From Kordia antarctica (GTDB lineage: Bacteria > Bacteroidota > Bacteroidia > Flavobacteriales > Flavobacteriaceae), in assembly GCF_009901525.1 (NCBI RefSeq), contig NZ_CP019288.1, positions 1,054,001-1,118,000 of the forward strand: DNA of 64,000 nt, written 5' to 3'. Within the stretch, counting starts at the first letter, position 1, and each line of letters opens with the position of its first letter. Of this stretch, positions 8,797-17,223 are shown one piece after another. The notes under the pieces were generated by a model that saw only the letters and a program-made list of their open reading frames with translations, was not told the origin of the DNA and made no database searches. Both the position numbers and the translations under genes were made by a program.

Positions 8797-9461
8797 TATT
8801 TTATAGATGTATCAATTTTTGGAATTTTTTTCTTTCTAAAATTAAAATACCATTCCATAGTAATCAATAATTGATATACAAGATATAAAATAGCATTCAT
8901 GAACCAAAGTAGCGTCCTAAATTCTGTAGTAATTTCATTAACTATATTACCAGAACAAAAAATTAACGTACTTGTCAATAAGTATATGAATATTCCTGAA
9001 TTGATATATGTGAAATTTTTTGTTCCACTTAATGAATTATAAAATTGAATCACACTAAAAAATACTAATGGTAATAAGGTTACTAAAATTTCAACTAAGT
9101 TGAATTTGTATAGCAATTCAGGCATTATATAGGATTGTACTATCAATATTATTATTACAAGTACTAAAATAGTAATAACTAATCGTTTTTGAGTTTTATT
9201 TTTAAAAAGAGAATGATAAAATAAACTTAATAAGATAAATTGTGTAGTTAGGTAATAATGCGATACATGCAAATTATTAGCTCCTTTTGTCCATAGATAA
9301 TAAGTAAAAGCTTGAATTATAGTTATTGAAACTAAGTATATTGTAAAAAATTTGTAGGCTTTTTTATTTCTAAAAAAACCTACAAGCAATAAAAGTGTAT
9401 TAATTCCTAATACAATTTTTCCAATATTTGAAATTACGATCTGATAATCTACAATGTTCAT
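8796..9461 (-). CDS. Multi-pass membrane protein linked to the two-component system
   Basis: 221 aa with about seven hydrophobic segments (for example NIGKIVLGINTLLLLVGFF, VITILVLVIIILIVQSYI, IFIYLLTSTLIFCSG) and a basic C-terminal tail (FNFRKKKIPK). I do not recognise a named family. It overlaps the histidine kinase start by one base and is the first gene of the unit. Given that the kinase lacks a sensor domain, this protein may be the sensory input. That is an inference from gene order. Confidence 0.75.
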   Translation of the reverse strand: MNIVDYQIVISNIGKIVLGINTLLLLVGFFRNKKAYKFFTIYLVSITIIQAFTYYLWTKGANNLHVSHYYLTTQFILLSLFYHSLFKNKTQKRLVITILVLVIIILIVQSYIMPELLYKFNLVEILVTLLPLVFFSVIQFYNSLSGTKNFTYINSGIFIYLLTSTLIFCSGNIVNEITTEFRTLLWFMNAILYLVYQLLITMEWYFNFRKKKIPKIDTSIK

Positions 9462-9478
9462 CTATTTTTTTAGATAAA

Positions 9479-9853
9479 TTAACCTTTCTGTGGTCCATAT
9501 AAGGGACTTGTAGTATCACATGTATTTGGGCATGGATCTGAAAAATCATATAATCCAGTATTTACTGTCCCATCTTCATCATCACAACCTTCTCCTGCTG
9601 CTGCATATATAATATCTTCTCCAGCTTCATTTATACCAACAATAATTAAATGTGGTGCATTATCGTTCGCTACGTCAATACCTATGTATGCTCTTACATT
9701 AACAACATTTGGTTCTGCTAAAACCTCTTGAAGGTCTTCATGCGGAATCATAAATGCTTTTAAGTCTTTGTGATCTTTAAAAGAACCGTCTTGTGCTCTC
9801 CATGCCGTTGTCCAAGCAACTGCTGTATCTAAACAAATAGTGTTTACTGCCAT
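9479..9853 (-). CDS. Small protein of unknown function (124 aa)
   Basis: No signal peptide or membrane segment. The N-terminal half (TAVAWTTAWRAQDGSFKDHK, then AFMIPHEDLQEVL) reads as a compact domain, and the C-terminus is rich in Cys and Asp (GCDDEDGTVN, DPCPNTCDTTSP), suggesting a metal site or disulfides. It ends 17 bp before the membrane-protein gene in the same direction. I do not recognise the family. Codon usage and a clean start (ATGGCAGTAAAC after an A-rich leader) support a real gene. Confidence 0.65.
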   Translation of the reverse strand: MAVNTICLDTAVAWTTAWRAQDGSFKDHKDLKAFMIPHEDLQEVLAEPNVVNVRAYIGIDVANDNAPHLIIVGINEAGEDIIYAAAGEGCDDEDGTVNTGLYDFSDPCPNTCDTTSPLYGPQKG

Positions 9854-10087
9854 AATAATTTAAAATTTTGTAGTTAGTTTGGTTAAAAATAGTAAATTAT
9901 ATGATGCTATTTTCTACATTTCTTACTTAAAAAAATAATTTCTATTTATAATTACGTACTTCTACCTGTTTTTCATTTAGCGTGATTTAACCAATAGAAC
10001 TTTCAATAGATAGCTATACTTTTGGTTACTAGTATTTGACATAAAAATGCTATCTTTATTCTTTTAACCTTATAAACTATATTATTT

Positions 10088-10609
10088 ATGGATCCATTTA
10101 TCGGAGAAATCGTTATGTTCGGAGGAAACTTTGCACCAAGATCTTGGTCATTCTGCAACGGACAATTATTAGCTATCTCGCAAAACACTGCGTTATTTTC
10201 TATTTTAGGAACAACGTATGGCGGAGACGGAAGAACTACGTTTGCTTTACCTGACTTACGAGGAAGAGCTGCTATTCACCCAGGAACAGGACCAGGACTT
10301 TCAACTATTAAATTAGGACAAAGAGGTGGTTCTGAATATCATACATTAAATGTTTTAGAAATGCCAAGTCACACACACAGTGGAGCTATAAAAGTTTCTA
10401 GTGTAGCTGCGGATGATGACGTACCTGGAACAGGTGCATCTATTGGTGCATCAGAAATCTTTGTAGAAGGTGCTCCTAATACAGCACTAGCTAATGGAAG
10501 TGTTACTGCATTACCAACAGGTGGACAGCAACAATTTTATATGAGAAACCCATTTGAAGGAATCAACTATATCATTTGCTTATTTGGAGTTTTTCCATCA
10601 AGAAACTAA
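10088..10609 (+). CDS. Phage tail-collar domain protein, first copy
   Basis: 173 aa. It has the tail-collar/MdpB-like pattern: MDPFIGEIVMFGGNFAPRSW, FCNGQLLAISQNTALFSILG, TTYGGDGRTTFALPDLRGRA and a C-terminal NPFEGINYIICLFGVFPSRN. In such proteins the collar fold is a trimeric fibre-type domain, and many bacterial chromosomes carry short free-standing versions of unknown function. There is no signal peptide. A very similar paralogue follows 52 bp downstream. No phage genes are nearby, so it is not evidence for a prophage. Confidence 0.88.
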   Translation: MDPFIGEIVMFGGNFAPRSWSFCNGQLLAISQNTALFSILGTTYGGDGRTTFALPDLRGRAAIHPGTGPGLSTIKLGQRGGSEYHTLNVLEMPSHTHSGAIKVSSVAADDDVPGTGASIGASEIFVEGAPNTALANGSVTALPTGGQQQFYMRNPFEGINYIICLFGVFPSRN

Positions 10610-10661
10610 TCGTTTTAGTTTTTTTATAAATCGAAATTAATTAATTTAAAAAATATATATT

Positions 10662-11183
10662 ATGAATCCATTTTTAGCGGAAATTGTAATGTTTGGAGGA
10701 AATTTTGCACCAAGAGGTTGGGCATTTTGCGACGGACAATTGCTATCCATAAATGCATATCAAGCATTGTTTTCTCTTTTAGGAACTACCTACGGTGGTG
10801 ACGGAAGAACTTCGTTTGCTTTACCTGATTTAAGAGGTAGAACTCCACTTAGTCAAGGACGTGGCCCAGGACTTTCTGATATTAAATTAGGTCAAAGAGG
10901 CGGTTTAGAAACTATAACTCTAAATGTTACAAACTTACCAAACCATACGCACTCTGGATCAATTAGTGTTTCTAATGTAGCTGCAGATGATGATGTTCCT
11001 GGAACTGGTGCTTCGATTGGAAAATCAGAAATTTTTGTAGAAGGTGCTCCCAATACAAATTTAGCTGCAGGAAGTGTAACGCTCAGTAATACAGGAGGTC
11101 AACAACCTTTTAACAGTAGAAATCCTTTCTTAGGAATTAATTATATTATTGCTTTACAAGGTACTTTCCCTTCTAGAAACTAA
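10662..11183 (+). CDS. Phage tail-collar domain protein, second copy
   Basis: 173 aa, the same length as the preceding gene and clearly a tandem duplicate, sharing FAPRGWAFCDGQLLSI, LLGTTYGGDGRTSFALPDLR and the SVSNVAADDDVPGTGASIG stretch nearly unchanged. Differences cluster around the middle and near the C-terminus. It is followed by a 13-bp perfect hairpin at 11198-11241. Function is unknown; the free-standing collar domain suggests an adhesive or fibre-like role, which is inference. Confidence 0.88.
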   Translation: MNPFLAEIVMFGGNFAPRGWAFCDGQLLSINAYQALFSLLGTTYGGDGRTSFALPDLRGRTPLSQGRGPGLSDIKLGQRGGLETITLNVTNLPNHTHSGSISVSNVAADDDVPGTGASIGKSEIFVEGAPNTNLAAGSVTLSNTGGQQPFNSRNPFLGINYIIALQGTFPSRN

Positions 11184-11197
11184 TATAAATTCATATA

Positions 11198-11241
11198 TTT
11201 TCCGAGTTAAAGTCTATATTACTTATACTTAACTCGGAAAA
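11198..11241 (+). terminator. Strong hairpin after the collar genes
   Basis: A 13-bp perfect stem TTTTCCGAGTTAA/TTAACTCGGAAAA with an 18-nt loop. It has only a weak U tract after it, so it may be a terminator or a transcript-end stabiliser for the collar pair. Confidence 0.6.
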
Positions 11242-11323
11242 TAATTTCTAAATACATTTTTTGAGAATTTCCCAAAAATAAAAAAATATACTTACCTTAG
11301 TGGTAAAATTAAACTACAAAACT

Positions 11324-12262
11324 ATGAAAAAAAATTACGTTACTAAAGTACTCCTATTATCATTTATGATGATTTCAAGTGCTTTTGTTCATTCTCAAGT
11401 AGTATTATATACTCAAGACTTTGAAGGTCCTGATTTTGATACTTATCAATTGTACAATTCAGGTAATACTGCTGTTGGCTTTGCAGTTAATGGTAGTGAC
11501 TATATCACAAGAGCAACTATTGCAAGCTTAAGTGCAGGTTTAGGAAACACGGTTACAGGATTTACGGGCAATGTTATTGCTTTTGAAGATCATGATGGTG
11601 CAGGTTTTTTTGGTCAACACCATATTGATACTGATGCAATAAACATTACTGGTGCAAGTGGCATCACTCTCAAAATACGTCTTTCTGCAGCTAGAGGTAG
11701 TGATGGAGTTAGATATGAAAGCGGTGATTTTTTACAAGTACAAGTATCTATTGACGGTTCTGGCTATACAACGGTTATAAATACTGGAGGTTCGTCAGCT
11801 ACTAATAATTACTATGAAGATGTAGGAATGGATGGTATCAATGTAGATGCAAATGATGTTATACTTGATCAGACTTCAAGAGAGATAACTAGGACTATAG
11901 CTGGTAGTGGTTCTTCTATGATTGTACGTGTACTTTTTGACTCTCAAGGTCCACAAGAAGAAATGTTGTTTGACGATATTGTTGTAGAAGCTGCAATGGT
12001 TTTAAGTGTTGAAGAAACTAACTTAGAAAACAGTGTAGAACTTTATCCAAACCCAACAAGCGGAAATGTGACTATCAAAAATTCTGGTATTGCGTTACAA
12101 CAAGCTATTATTACAGACATTAATGGTCGTACAGTAGGAACTCATTCACTAAGTGGAGTTTCTCAAGATAAAGAACTTAGTTTGAATCTTAGAGCTGGAG
12201 TTTATTTCGTAAAATTAATTTCTGATACAGCTTCAACTACAAAGAAACTAGTTGTTAGATAA
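11324..12262 (+). CDS. Secreted protein with T9SS type A sorting domain
   Basis: 312 aa from the ATG at 11324; an earlier in-frame GTG gives an implausible leader. The signal peptide MKKNYVTKVLLLSFMMISSA is followed by a beta-rich body with carbohydrate-binding/jelly-roll character (VVLYTQDFEGPDFDTYQLYN, FEDHDGAGFFGQHHID, a late MLFDDIVVEA). The C-terminal 80 residues are a Por sorting domain (VELYPNPTSGNVTIKN, ITDINGRTV, LRAGVYFVKLISD, KKLVVR). It is exported by Sec and then T9SS to the cell surface. Substrate is unknown. Confidence 0.88.
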   Translation: MKKNYVTKVLLLSFMMISSAFVHSQVVLYTQDFEGPDFDTYQLYNSGNTAVGFAVNGSDYITRATIASLSAGLGNTVTGFTGNVIAFEDHDGAGFFGQHHIDTDAINITGASGITLKIRLSAARGSDGVRYESGDFLQVQVSIDGSGYTTVINTGGSSATNNYYEDVGMDGINVDANDVILDQTSREITRTIAGSGSSMIVRVLFDSQGPQEEMLFDDIVVEAAMVLSVEETNLENSVELYPNPTSGNVTIKNSGIALQQAIITDINGRTVGTHSLSGVSQDKELSLNLRAGVYFVKLISDTASTTKKLVVR

Positions 12263-12293
12263 TTTTTTTATTTAACTTTTATAATATATCAAA

Positions 12294-12320
12294 AGCGGAT
12301 ACACTTGTTATCCGCTTTTT
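12294..12320 (+). terminator. Terminator of the T9SS-protein gene
   Basis: Stem AAGCGGATA/TATCCGCTT with a 7-nt loop, followed by a T tract, 32 bp after the stop codon. Confidence 0.85.
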
Positions 12321-12520
12321 TTATGTCTTTTTTTGAGATTATATAGTGTGTTTTCTACTGAATAAAGCTTCTCTCCTTCCTCTATTAGTCTTTTTTGCTG
12401 AGTAGCTTCAAACCGTATTCTATTGGAAAGAATTGTGATTGAAAATCTATAAGTTTGTATTGTATCACAAACTGTAAATCGCAACGAGAACCTTCTCACG
12501 GAAGTGGGAAAAGAGGTTTT

Positions 12521-12566
12521 GGGATTAGGGATTAGGGATTAGGGATTAGGGATTAGGGATTAGGGA
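12521..12566. repeat. Tandem 7-bp repeat (GGGATTA)x6.5
   Basis: Perfect head-to-tail GGGATTA units in the gene-free stretch 12321-12580. It looks like slippage-prone microsatellite DNA. The remainder of that stretch shows no gene I can support. Confidence 0.95.
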
Positions 12567-12580
12567 AAATTAAACATAAA

Positions 12581-12611
12581 AAAAACGAGCACTTTTCAAT
12601 ACTCGTTTTTT
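12581..12611. terminator. Bidirectional hairpin terminator
   Basis: Stem AAAAACGAG/CTCGTTTTT with a 12-nt loop between A and T tracts. It lies beyond repeat copy B and would end read-through from the DUF885 gene on the minus strand. Confidence 0.7.
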
Positions 12612-12618
12612 CTATTTT

Positions 12619-12936
12619 TACCTGAGTTCGATATAAAATTCAGAGTGGTTTTTTGTCTTTTCCGCAGTATAGCAGGAATTTTTCGTTAAGAATTTTCGAA
12701 TTCTTGGAGAAAATTTAGAAAAATTCATGCGGTTTTAGTTTTTCCTTAAAAGAAAAACTAAAAATACCTCTGGAAAAGCGCACTTTCTTTTGTTGACGCC
12801 TGTGCTGAACTTGATTCAGTATTCTTTGTGCGAACAAAGAAAACGAAAATAACAAAATGAAAATCAAATACTTAGCACTTCTTTTAAGAATATGTTCAAA
12901 ATTTTACTTACGCAAACTTTTGTCAAACTCACGTTA
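12619..12936 (-). repeat. Dispersed TIR repeat, copy B (short form, inverted)
   Basis: About 318 bp in reverse orientation: the right end reads AAACTCACGTTA, the left TACCTGAGTTCGATATA. It contains the CTGAACTTGATTCAG palindrome and the central stem but lacks the two 48-bp inserts of copies A and D. It ends 17 bp from the DUF885 stop codon. Confidence 0.85.
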
Positions 12937-12952
12937 TTTTATAAAATATAAC

Positions 12953-14785
12953 TTACTTTTTACTAGCAATCCATTCGTCAACTAAATCGCTTAAAACGTT
13001 TAGCGGAACTGCTCCGTTGCTTAATACAACTTCATGAAATTCACGAATGTCAAACTTTTCCCCTAATTTTTCTTTGGCGTTTTTTCTGAGTTCAATGATT
13101 TTGTTCATTCCAACTTTATACGCCGTTGCCTGACTTGGCATTACAATGTGACGTTCTACCATTTTTACAGCGTCCGATTTTGCATTTGGCGTATTTGCCA
13201 CGTAATAATCAATTCCTTCTTGTCGTGTCCATTTGCGTGTGTGAATTCCCGTGTCAACGACCAAACGACATGCGCGCCAAAGTTCCATTGCCAAACGTCC
13301 GAAGTCTGAATATGGATCGCTGTAAAAGCCCATTTCTTTCGGAATGAACTCAGAATACAATCCCCAACCTTCAATATACGCTGTGTAACCACCTAATTTT
13401 CTGAACATTGGTACATTTTCTAATTCTTGCGCAATGGCAATTTGCATGTGATGTCCCGGAATTCCTTCGTGATACGCCAACGCTTCCATTTGATAACTTG
13501 GCATTGCTTCCATTGTGTACATGTTTGCGTAGTACGTTCCTGGGCGCGAACCATCTAACGAAGGTCGTTGGTAGAATGCTTTTCCAGCAGATTTTTCACG
13601 GAAAGCTTCCACGGCTTTTACCTGAATATCTGCTTTTGGCTTTGTGATAAATAATTCGTCCAAGCGTGATTTCATCGTGCTAATGAGTTCCGTAGCTTTG
13701 TCCATGTATGCTATTTTTCCTTCCGCTGTAGCTGGATAATAGAATTGTTTGTCATTTTTCATGAACACGAAAAATTCCTGTAATGAACCTTTGAAACCAA
13801 CTTTATTTTTGATGACTTTCATTTCATCGTGAATCCGAGCAACTTCTGCCAAACCAAGTTCGTGAATTTCATCAGACGTCATGTCAGTTGTTGTAGTTCG
13901 CGCCAAAGCAATGTTGTAAAATTCCGTTCCGTTCGGAAATTTCCATGCGCCATCTTCATCTGTGGCACTTTGTTTTTGTTCTTTTAGTAATACAATTAAA
14001 GAACTATATGCAGGTTTTACAGAGTTTAACAATGCTTTTTTTGCTGATTCTTCTAACTCTTTTCGATCTTTATCTTCTAAGTCTAAATCCGCAATTTTAG
14101 TTTTAAAATCATCCCAAAGCGTACTGTTTTTTTTACTATTGTCAAATGGTTTTCCTTTGATGATGTTTTTCGAATCGCTAATAACATGGTCAAACACGAA
14201 TTTGGGCGGCATAATGCCTGCATTTTGAAGTTCTTTCAAGTTTCCTTCCAACTGTGTGAATAATTTGTTTAAACCGTTTAAACGTGAGATGTACGCTTCT
14301 GCGTCACTTTTATCTTTGATTTGATGCATGTTGACCAAAAACGCAGGAATTTCAGCTTGCATTCCGTGCATTTGATTCAACGGATAATTGTGCAAACGGT
14401 ATTTGTAATCACTGATTTGATTGTCTACTTGTTGTTTGTAGAGTTTGAAACTCAACGCTGTAGATTCGTCCAACATTGCTTCTTCAACATTTTCATTGAG
14501 CCATTTTGATCGATCTTTTGCTTTTTGAAGTGCTGTTTCGTCCGCGGTAGCCGAAATATCGTCCCATTTTCCATAATCGGTTTTATCGCCGATACGTGTT
14601 TGCATTTGCGGAGAATCTTTTAAGTCAAGCTTAAATTGTTCCTGAAACCAATCATTCAGTTGTTTAGAATGTTCTGTGACTTCCGCTTCTGTGTGTGTTT
14701 TTTCAGTTGCTGTTTTTTCTTCTTCACAAGCTGTAAAGCTTACAAAAAGTGCAATTATAGTTACATATTTTAGCATGTTTTTCAT
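12953..14785 (-). CDS. DUF885 family metallopeptidase lipoprotein
   Basis: 610 aa. The N-terminus MKNMLKYVTIIALFVSFTAC carries a lipobox ending at Cys20, so it is an envelope lipoprotein. The DUF885 zinc motif appears as ALAYHEGIPGHHMQIAIAQE in the C-terminal third, followed by the usual YIEGWGLYSEF and ELWRACRLVVDTGIH. These are gluzincin-like peptidases (PepF/carboxypeptidase-like), probably degrading peptides in the periplasm; substrate unknown. It lies 14 bp downstream of dsbD on the same strand and is likely co-transcribed. Confidence 0.92.
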   Translation of the reverse strand: MKNMLKYVTIIALFVSFTACEEEKTATEKTHTEAEVTEHSKQLNDWFQEQFKLDLKDSPQMQTRIGDKTDYGKWDDISATADETALQKAKDRSKWLNENVEEAMLDESTALSFKLYKQQVDNQISDYKYRLHNYPLNQMHGMQAEIPAFLVNMHQIKDKSDAEAYISRLNGLNKLFTQLEGNLKELQNAGIMPPKFVFDHVISDSKNIIKGKPFDNSKKNSTLWDDFKTKIADLDLEDKDRKELEESAKKALLNSVKPAYSSLIVLLKEQKQSATDEDGAWKFPNGTEFYNIALARTTTTDMTSDEIHELGLAEVARIHDEMKVIKNKVGFKGSLQEFFVFMKNDKQFYYPATAEGKIAYMDKATELISTMKSRLDELFITKPKADIQVKAVEAFREKSAGKAFYQRPSLDGSRPGTYYANMYTMEAMPSYQMEALAYHEGIPGHHMQIAIAQELENVPMFRKLGGYTAYIEGWGLYSEFIPKEMGFYSDPYSDFGRLAMELWRACRLVVDTGIHTRKWTRQEGIDYYVANTPNAKSDAVKMVERHIVMPSQATAYKVGMNKIIELRKNAKEKLGEKFDIREFHEVVLSNGAVPLNVLSDLVDEWIASKK

Positions 14786-14799
14786 AAATATTGGTTGGT

Positions 14800-17223
14800 T
14801 TATTTACTTTTATTTTTAAAATTCTCAATTCCAATTTGCAACCAATCTGCATATTCTTCCGCATCTGGTGTGTACCCAACTGGTTTTTGTAACATTTCCA
14901 TATTTGGAGATATTAATACGTAATATGGCTGTGAATTGTTATTGAAATTCAACGTTTGTAATGTTGCCATTTTATCTCCGTAGGTTTTGATTTTTTTAAT
15001 GTTTCCATTTCCTTTATCAAATCGGAACTTTTTATCTTCAGGCAATGGTTTACGATCATCTACATAGAGAGAAATTAAGATATATTCTTCTTGTAAAATA
15101 TTGAATACTTCTGGCTGACTCCATACTTGCTCTTCCATTTTTCTGCAATTCACACAAGCCCAACCTGTAAAGTCTAACATAATTGGTTTATTTTCTGCTT
15201 TGGCGACAGCAATTCCTTCTTCTAAGTCTTTGTAACATGGTAATCCAAGCGGACAATCGCCATGTTCTTGATCGTAAAGACTATAGAATAATGGTGGCGG
15301 AAAACCACTTAGTAGTTTCAAATTAGCATATTTTGTATTTGTCAATCCAGGAATCAGATAAATTACAAATGCAAAGATTAAGATTCCTAAAGAAATTCTA
15401 CTAAAGCTTAGTTTTTTGATTGGACTATCATGCGGAAATTTTAGCTTTCCAAATAAATATAATGTCAAACCAATTCCTAAAAGTACCCAAATTCCAATAA
15501 AAACTTCTCTTTTTAACAATCCCCAATGTGAAACTAAATCTGCGTTTGACAAGAATTTTAACGCCAATCCAAGTTCTAAAAATCCTAAAACAACTTTTAC
15601 TGAGTTTAACCAACCGCCTGATTTTGGCAATGAGTTTAACCATTTTGGAAACATTGCAAATAGTGTAAATGGTAAGGCTAATGCCAAACCAAATCCACTC
15701 ATTCCCATTGTTAATTTCATTGCGGGATCGCCTGCGGCAAGTGTTGTACTTCCTAATAAAGCTCCTAAAATTGGGCCTGTACACGAGAAAGAAACAATTA
15801 CTAATACCATTGCCATTAAAAATATTCCGACAATTCCTCCAATATTGTTTGCTTTTGAATCTAATGAGTTACTCCAAGAAGCTGGAAGTGTGAGTTCAAA
15901 ATATCCAAAGAATGAAAATGCAAATACTACAAATACGATAAAGAATATGACGTTCAATGTGGCATTTGTAGAGACATTATTTAGTATTTCTGGATCAAGT
16001 GAATCCAATACGTGGAATGGTAAACTTAATAAGAAATATACTAAGAATATAAAGAAACCGTACAACATAGAGTTGAACAATCCTTTTTGTGAGTTTGCAC
16101 CACTTTTTGTAAAGAATGAAACCGTTAGTGGAATCATTGGAAATACACAAGGTGTTAACAATGCGATTAATCCTCCTAAAAATCCTAAAAAGAAAATAGC
16201 GAAATTACTTTTTTCTGAAATTTCTGTATCATCTTTAAACTCTTCTTTTCCAGTGATTCCTAAATCTAATTCTTTCGATAATAATATATCTTTTTCGGTT
16301 AATTCAGCACTTTTTGTCGGAACAATTGTTGAATTATCTAATGCAATTACAAAATCAACACCAGTTGGCGGCAAACACTTTTCGTCATCGCAAACCATGT
16401 ATACGACTTCTGCATTGATGATTTTTGTTTTTTTATCTTTAAGCTTTATTTTTTGTGTAAATGTGGCTTCTTTTTCATAGAAAGAAATGTCCATTTGAAA
16501 GACTTTATCAAACACATCTTTCGTAGGTGATTCTTTTACTTTACCAACTAAATCATACGTTTTTCCAGCATTTGGAAAGGTAAATTCTGTTGGATATGGT
16601 CCTAAATCTCCATAACTACGTTGCGAATATAGATGCCATGTATCTTCAATACTGGCTTTCATAACAATTTCATATTCGTCGTCTGAAAGTTTATTTACAG
16701 AAGCTTTCCACTTTACTGGCTCTAATATTTGTGATTGTCCACCAAAAGGGCTTTCAGTAGTAGCGTTTCCAGGAATCTCAAACGTAAATTCTTCTTCACC
16801 CAAAACACATTTTTCATCATCACAACTTTGATAAATAACGTCGGAAGTGATAGAAGTTACATCAGTATTTGTAATTTCAATTTTTTGTGTAAATGTGGCT
16901 GTTCCTTCAAAATACGTAAGTTCGGCTTGAAATACTTTGTCAAACTTCGTAATTCCTTCACTTTCTGTATTTTTTCCAACCAATTTGAAATCATTAATTT
17001 GCTGAATGGAATCGTACATAAATTCCGTTGGAAATCCACTATTCTCCGTTAAATACTGAGAATACAAATGCCATTTGTCGGCAATTTCTGCTTTGTAAAT
17101 TAGATTGAATTCTGTGTCTGAAACTTTTTCAATTTCCGAAGTCCATGTAACAGGCTCGTCCATTTGTGCATGTACAGCAAAACTGGACACACATAAGAGT
17201 AATAGCGTAATTAGTTTTTTCAT
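14800..17223 (-). CDS. dsbD: Thiol:disulfide interchange protein DsbD with duplicated N-terminal domain
   Basis: 807 aa. Signal peptide (about 1-19), then two successive DsbD alpha-like domains (about 20-155 and 165-295), each ending in a CDDEKC motif. An eight-segment membrane domain follows (about 345-620; LLTPCVFPMIPLTVSFF and SCTGPILGALLGS carry the two membrane cysteines). The C-terminal thioredoxin-like domain holds the active site GWACVNCRKME. It passes electrons from cytoplasmic thioredoxin to periplasmic thiol partners. Its ATG overlaps the TGA of tilS by four bases. The doubled alpha domain makes it longer than E. coli DsbD (about 565 aa). Confidence 0.93.
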   Translation of the reverse strand: MKKLITLLLLCVSSFAVHAQMDEPVTWTSEIEKVSDTEFNLIYKAEIADKWHLYSQYLTENSGFPTEFMYDSIQQINDFKLVGKNTESEGITKFDKVFQAELTYFEGTATFTQKIEITNTDVTSITSDVIYQSCDDEKCVLGEEEFTFEIPGNATTESPFGGQSQILEPVKWKASVNKLSDDEYEIVMKASIEDTWHLYSQRSYGDLGPYPTEFTFPNAGKTYDLVGKVKESPTKDVFDKVFQMDISFYEKEATFTQKIKLKDKKTKIINAEVVYMVCDDEKCLPPTGVDFVIALDNSTIVPTKSAELTEKDILLSKELDLGITGKEEFKDDTEISEKSNFAIFFLGFLGGLIALLTPCVFPMIPLTVSFFTKSGANSQKGLFNSMLYGFFIFLVYFLLSLPFHVLDSLDPEILNNVSTNATLNVIFFIVFVVFAFSFFGYFELTLPASWSNSLDSKANNIGGIVGIFLMAMVLVIVSFSCTGPILGALLGSTTLAAGDPAMKLTMGMSGFGLALALPFTLFAMFPKWLNSLPKSGGWLNSVKVVLGFLELGLALKFLSNADLVSHWGLLKREVFIGIWVLLGIGLTLYLFGKLKFPHDSPIKKLSFSRISLGILIFAFVIYLIPGLTNTKYANLKLLSGFPPPLFYSLYDQEHGDCPLGLPCYKDLEEGIAVAKAENKPIMLDFTGWACVNCRKMEEQVWSQPEVFNILQEEYILISLYVDDRKPLPEDKKFRFDKGNGNIKKIKTYGDKMATLQTLNFNNNSQPYYVLISPNMEMLQKPVGYTPDAEEYADWLQIGIENFKNKSK

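Noticed and set aside
12308..12499. Minus-strand frame of 63 codons after the T9SS gene
   Set aside because: It runs through the terminator hairpin, is rich in low-complexity text and has no family features or ribosome-binding context.
12521..12566. GGGATTA tract considered as telomere-like sequence
   Set aside because: It is short, internal in a bacterial chromosome and flanked by ordinary genes; slippage is a simpler explanation.
15416..16480. Long antisense frame of 354 codons opposite dsbD
   Set aside because: It is a shadow frame of a clearly coding strand with extensive DsbD motifs; the product is low-complexity.
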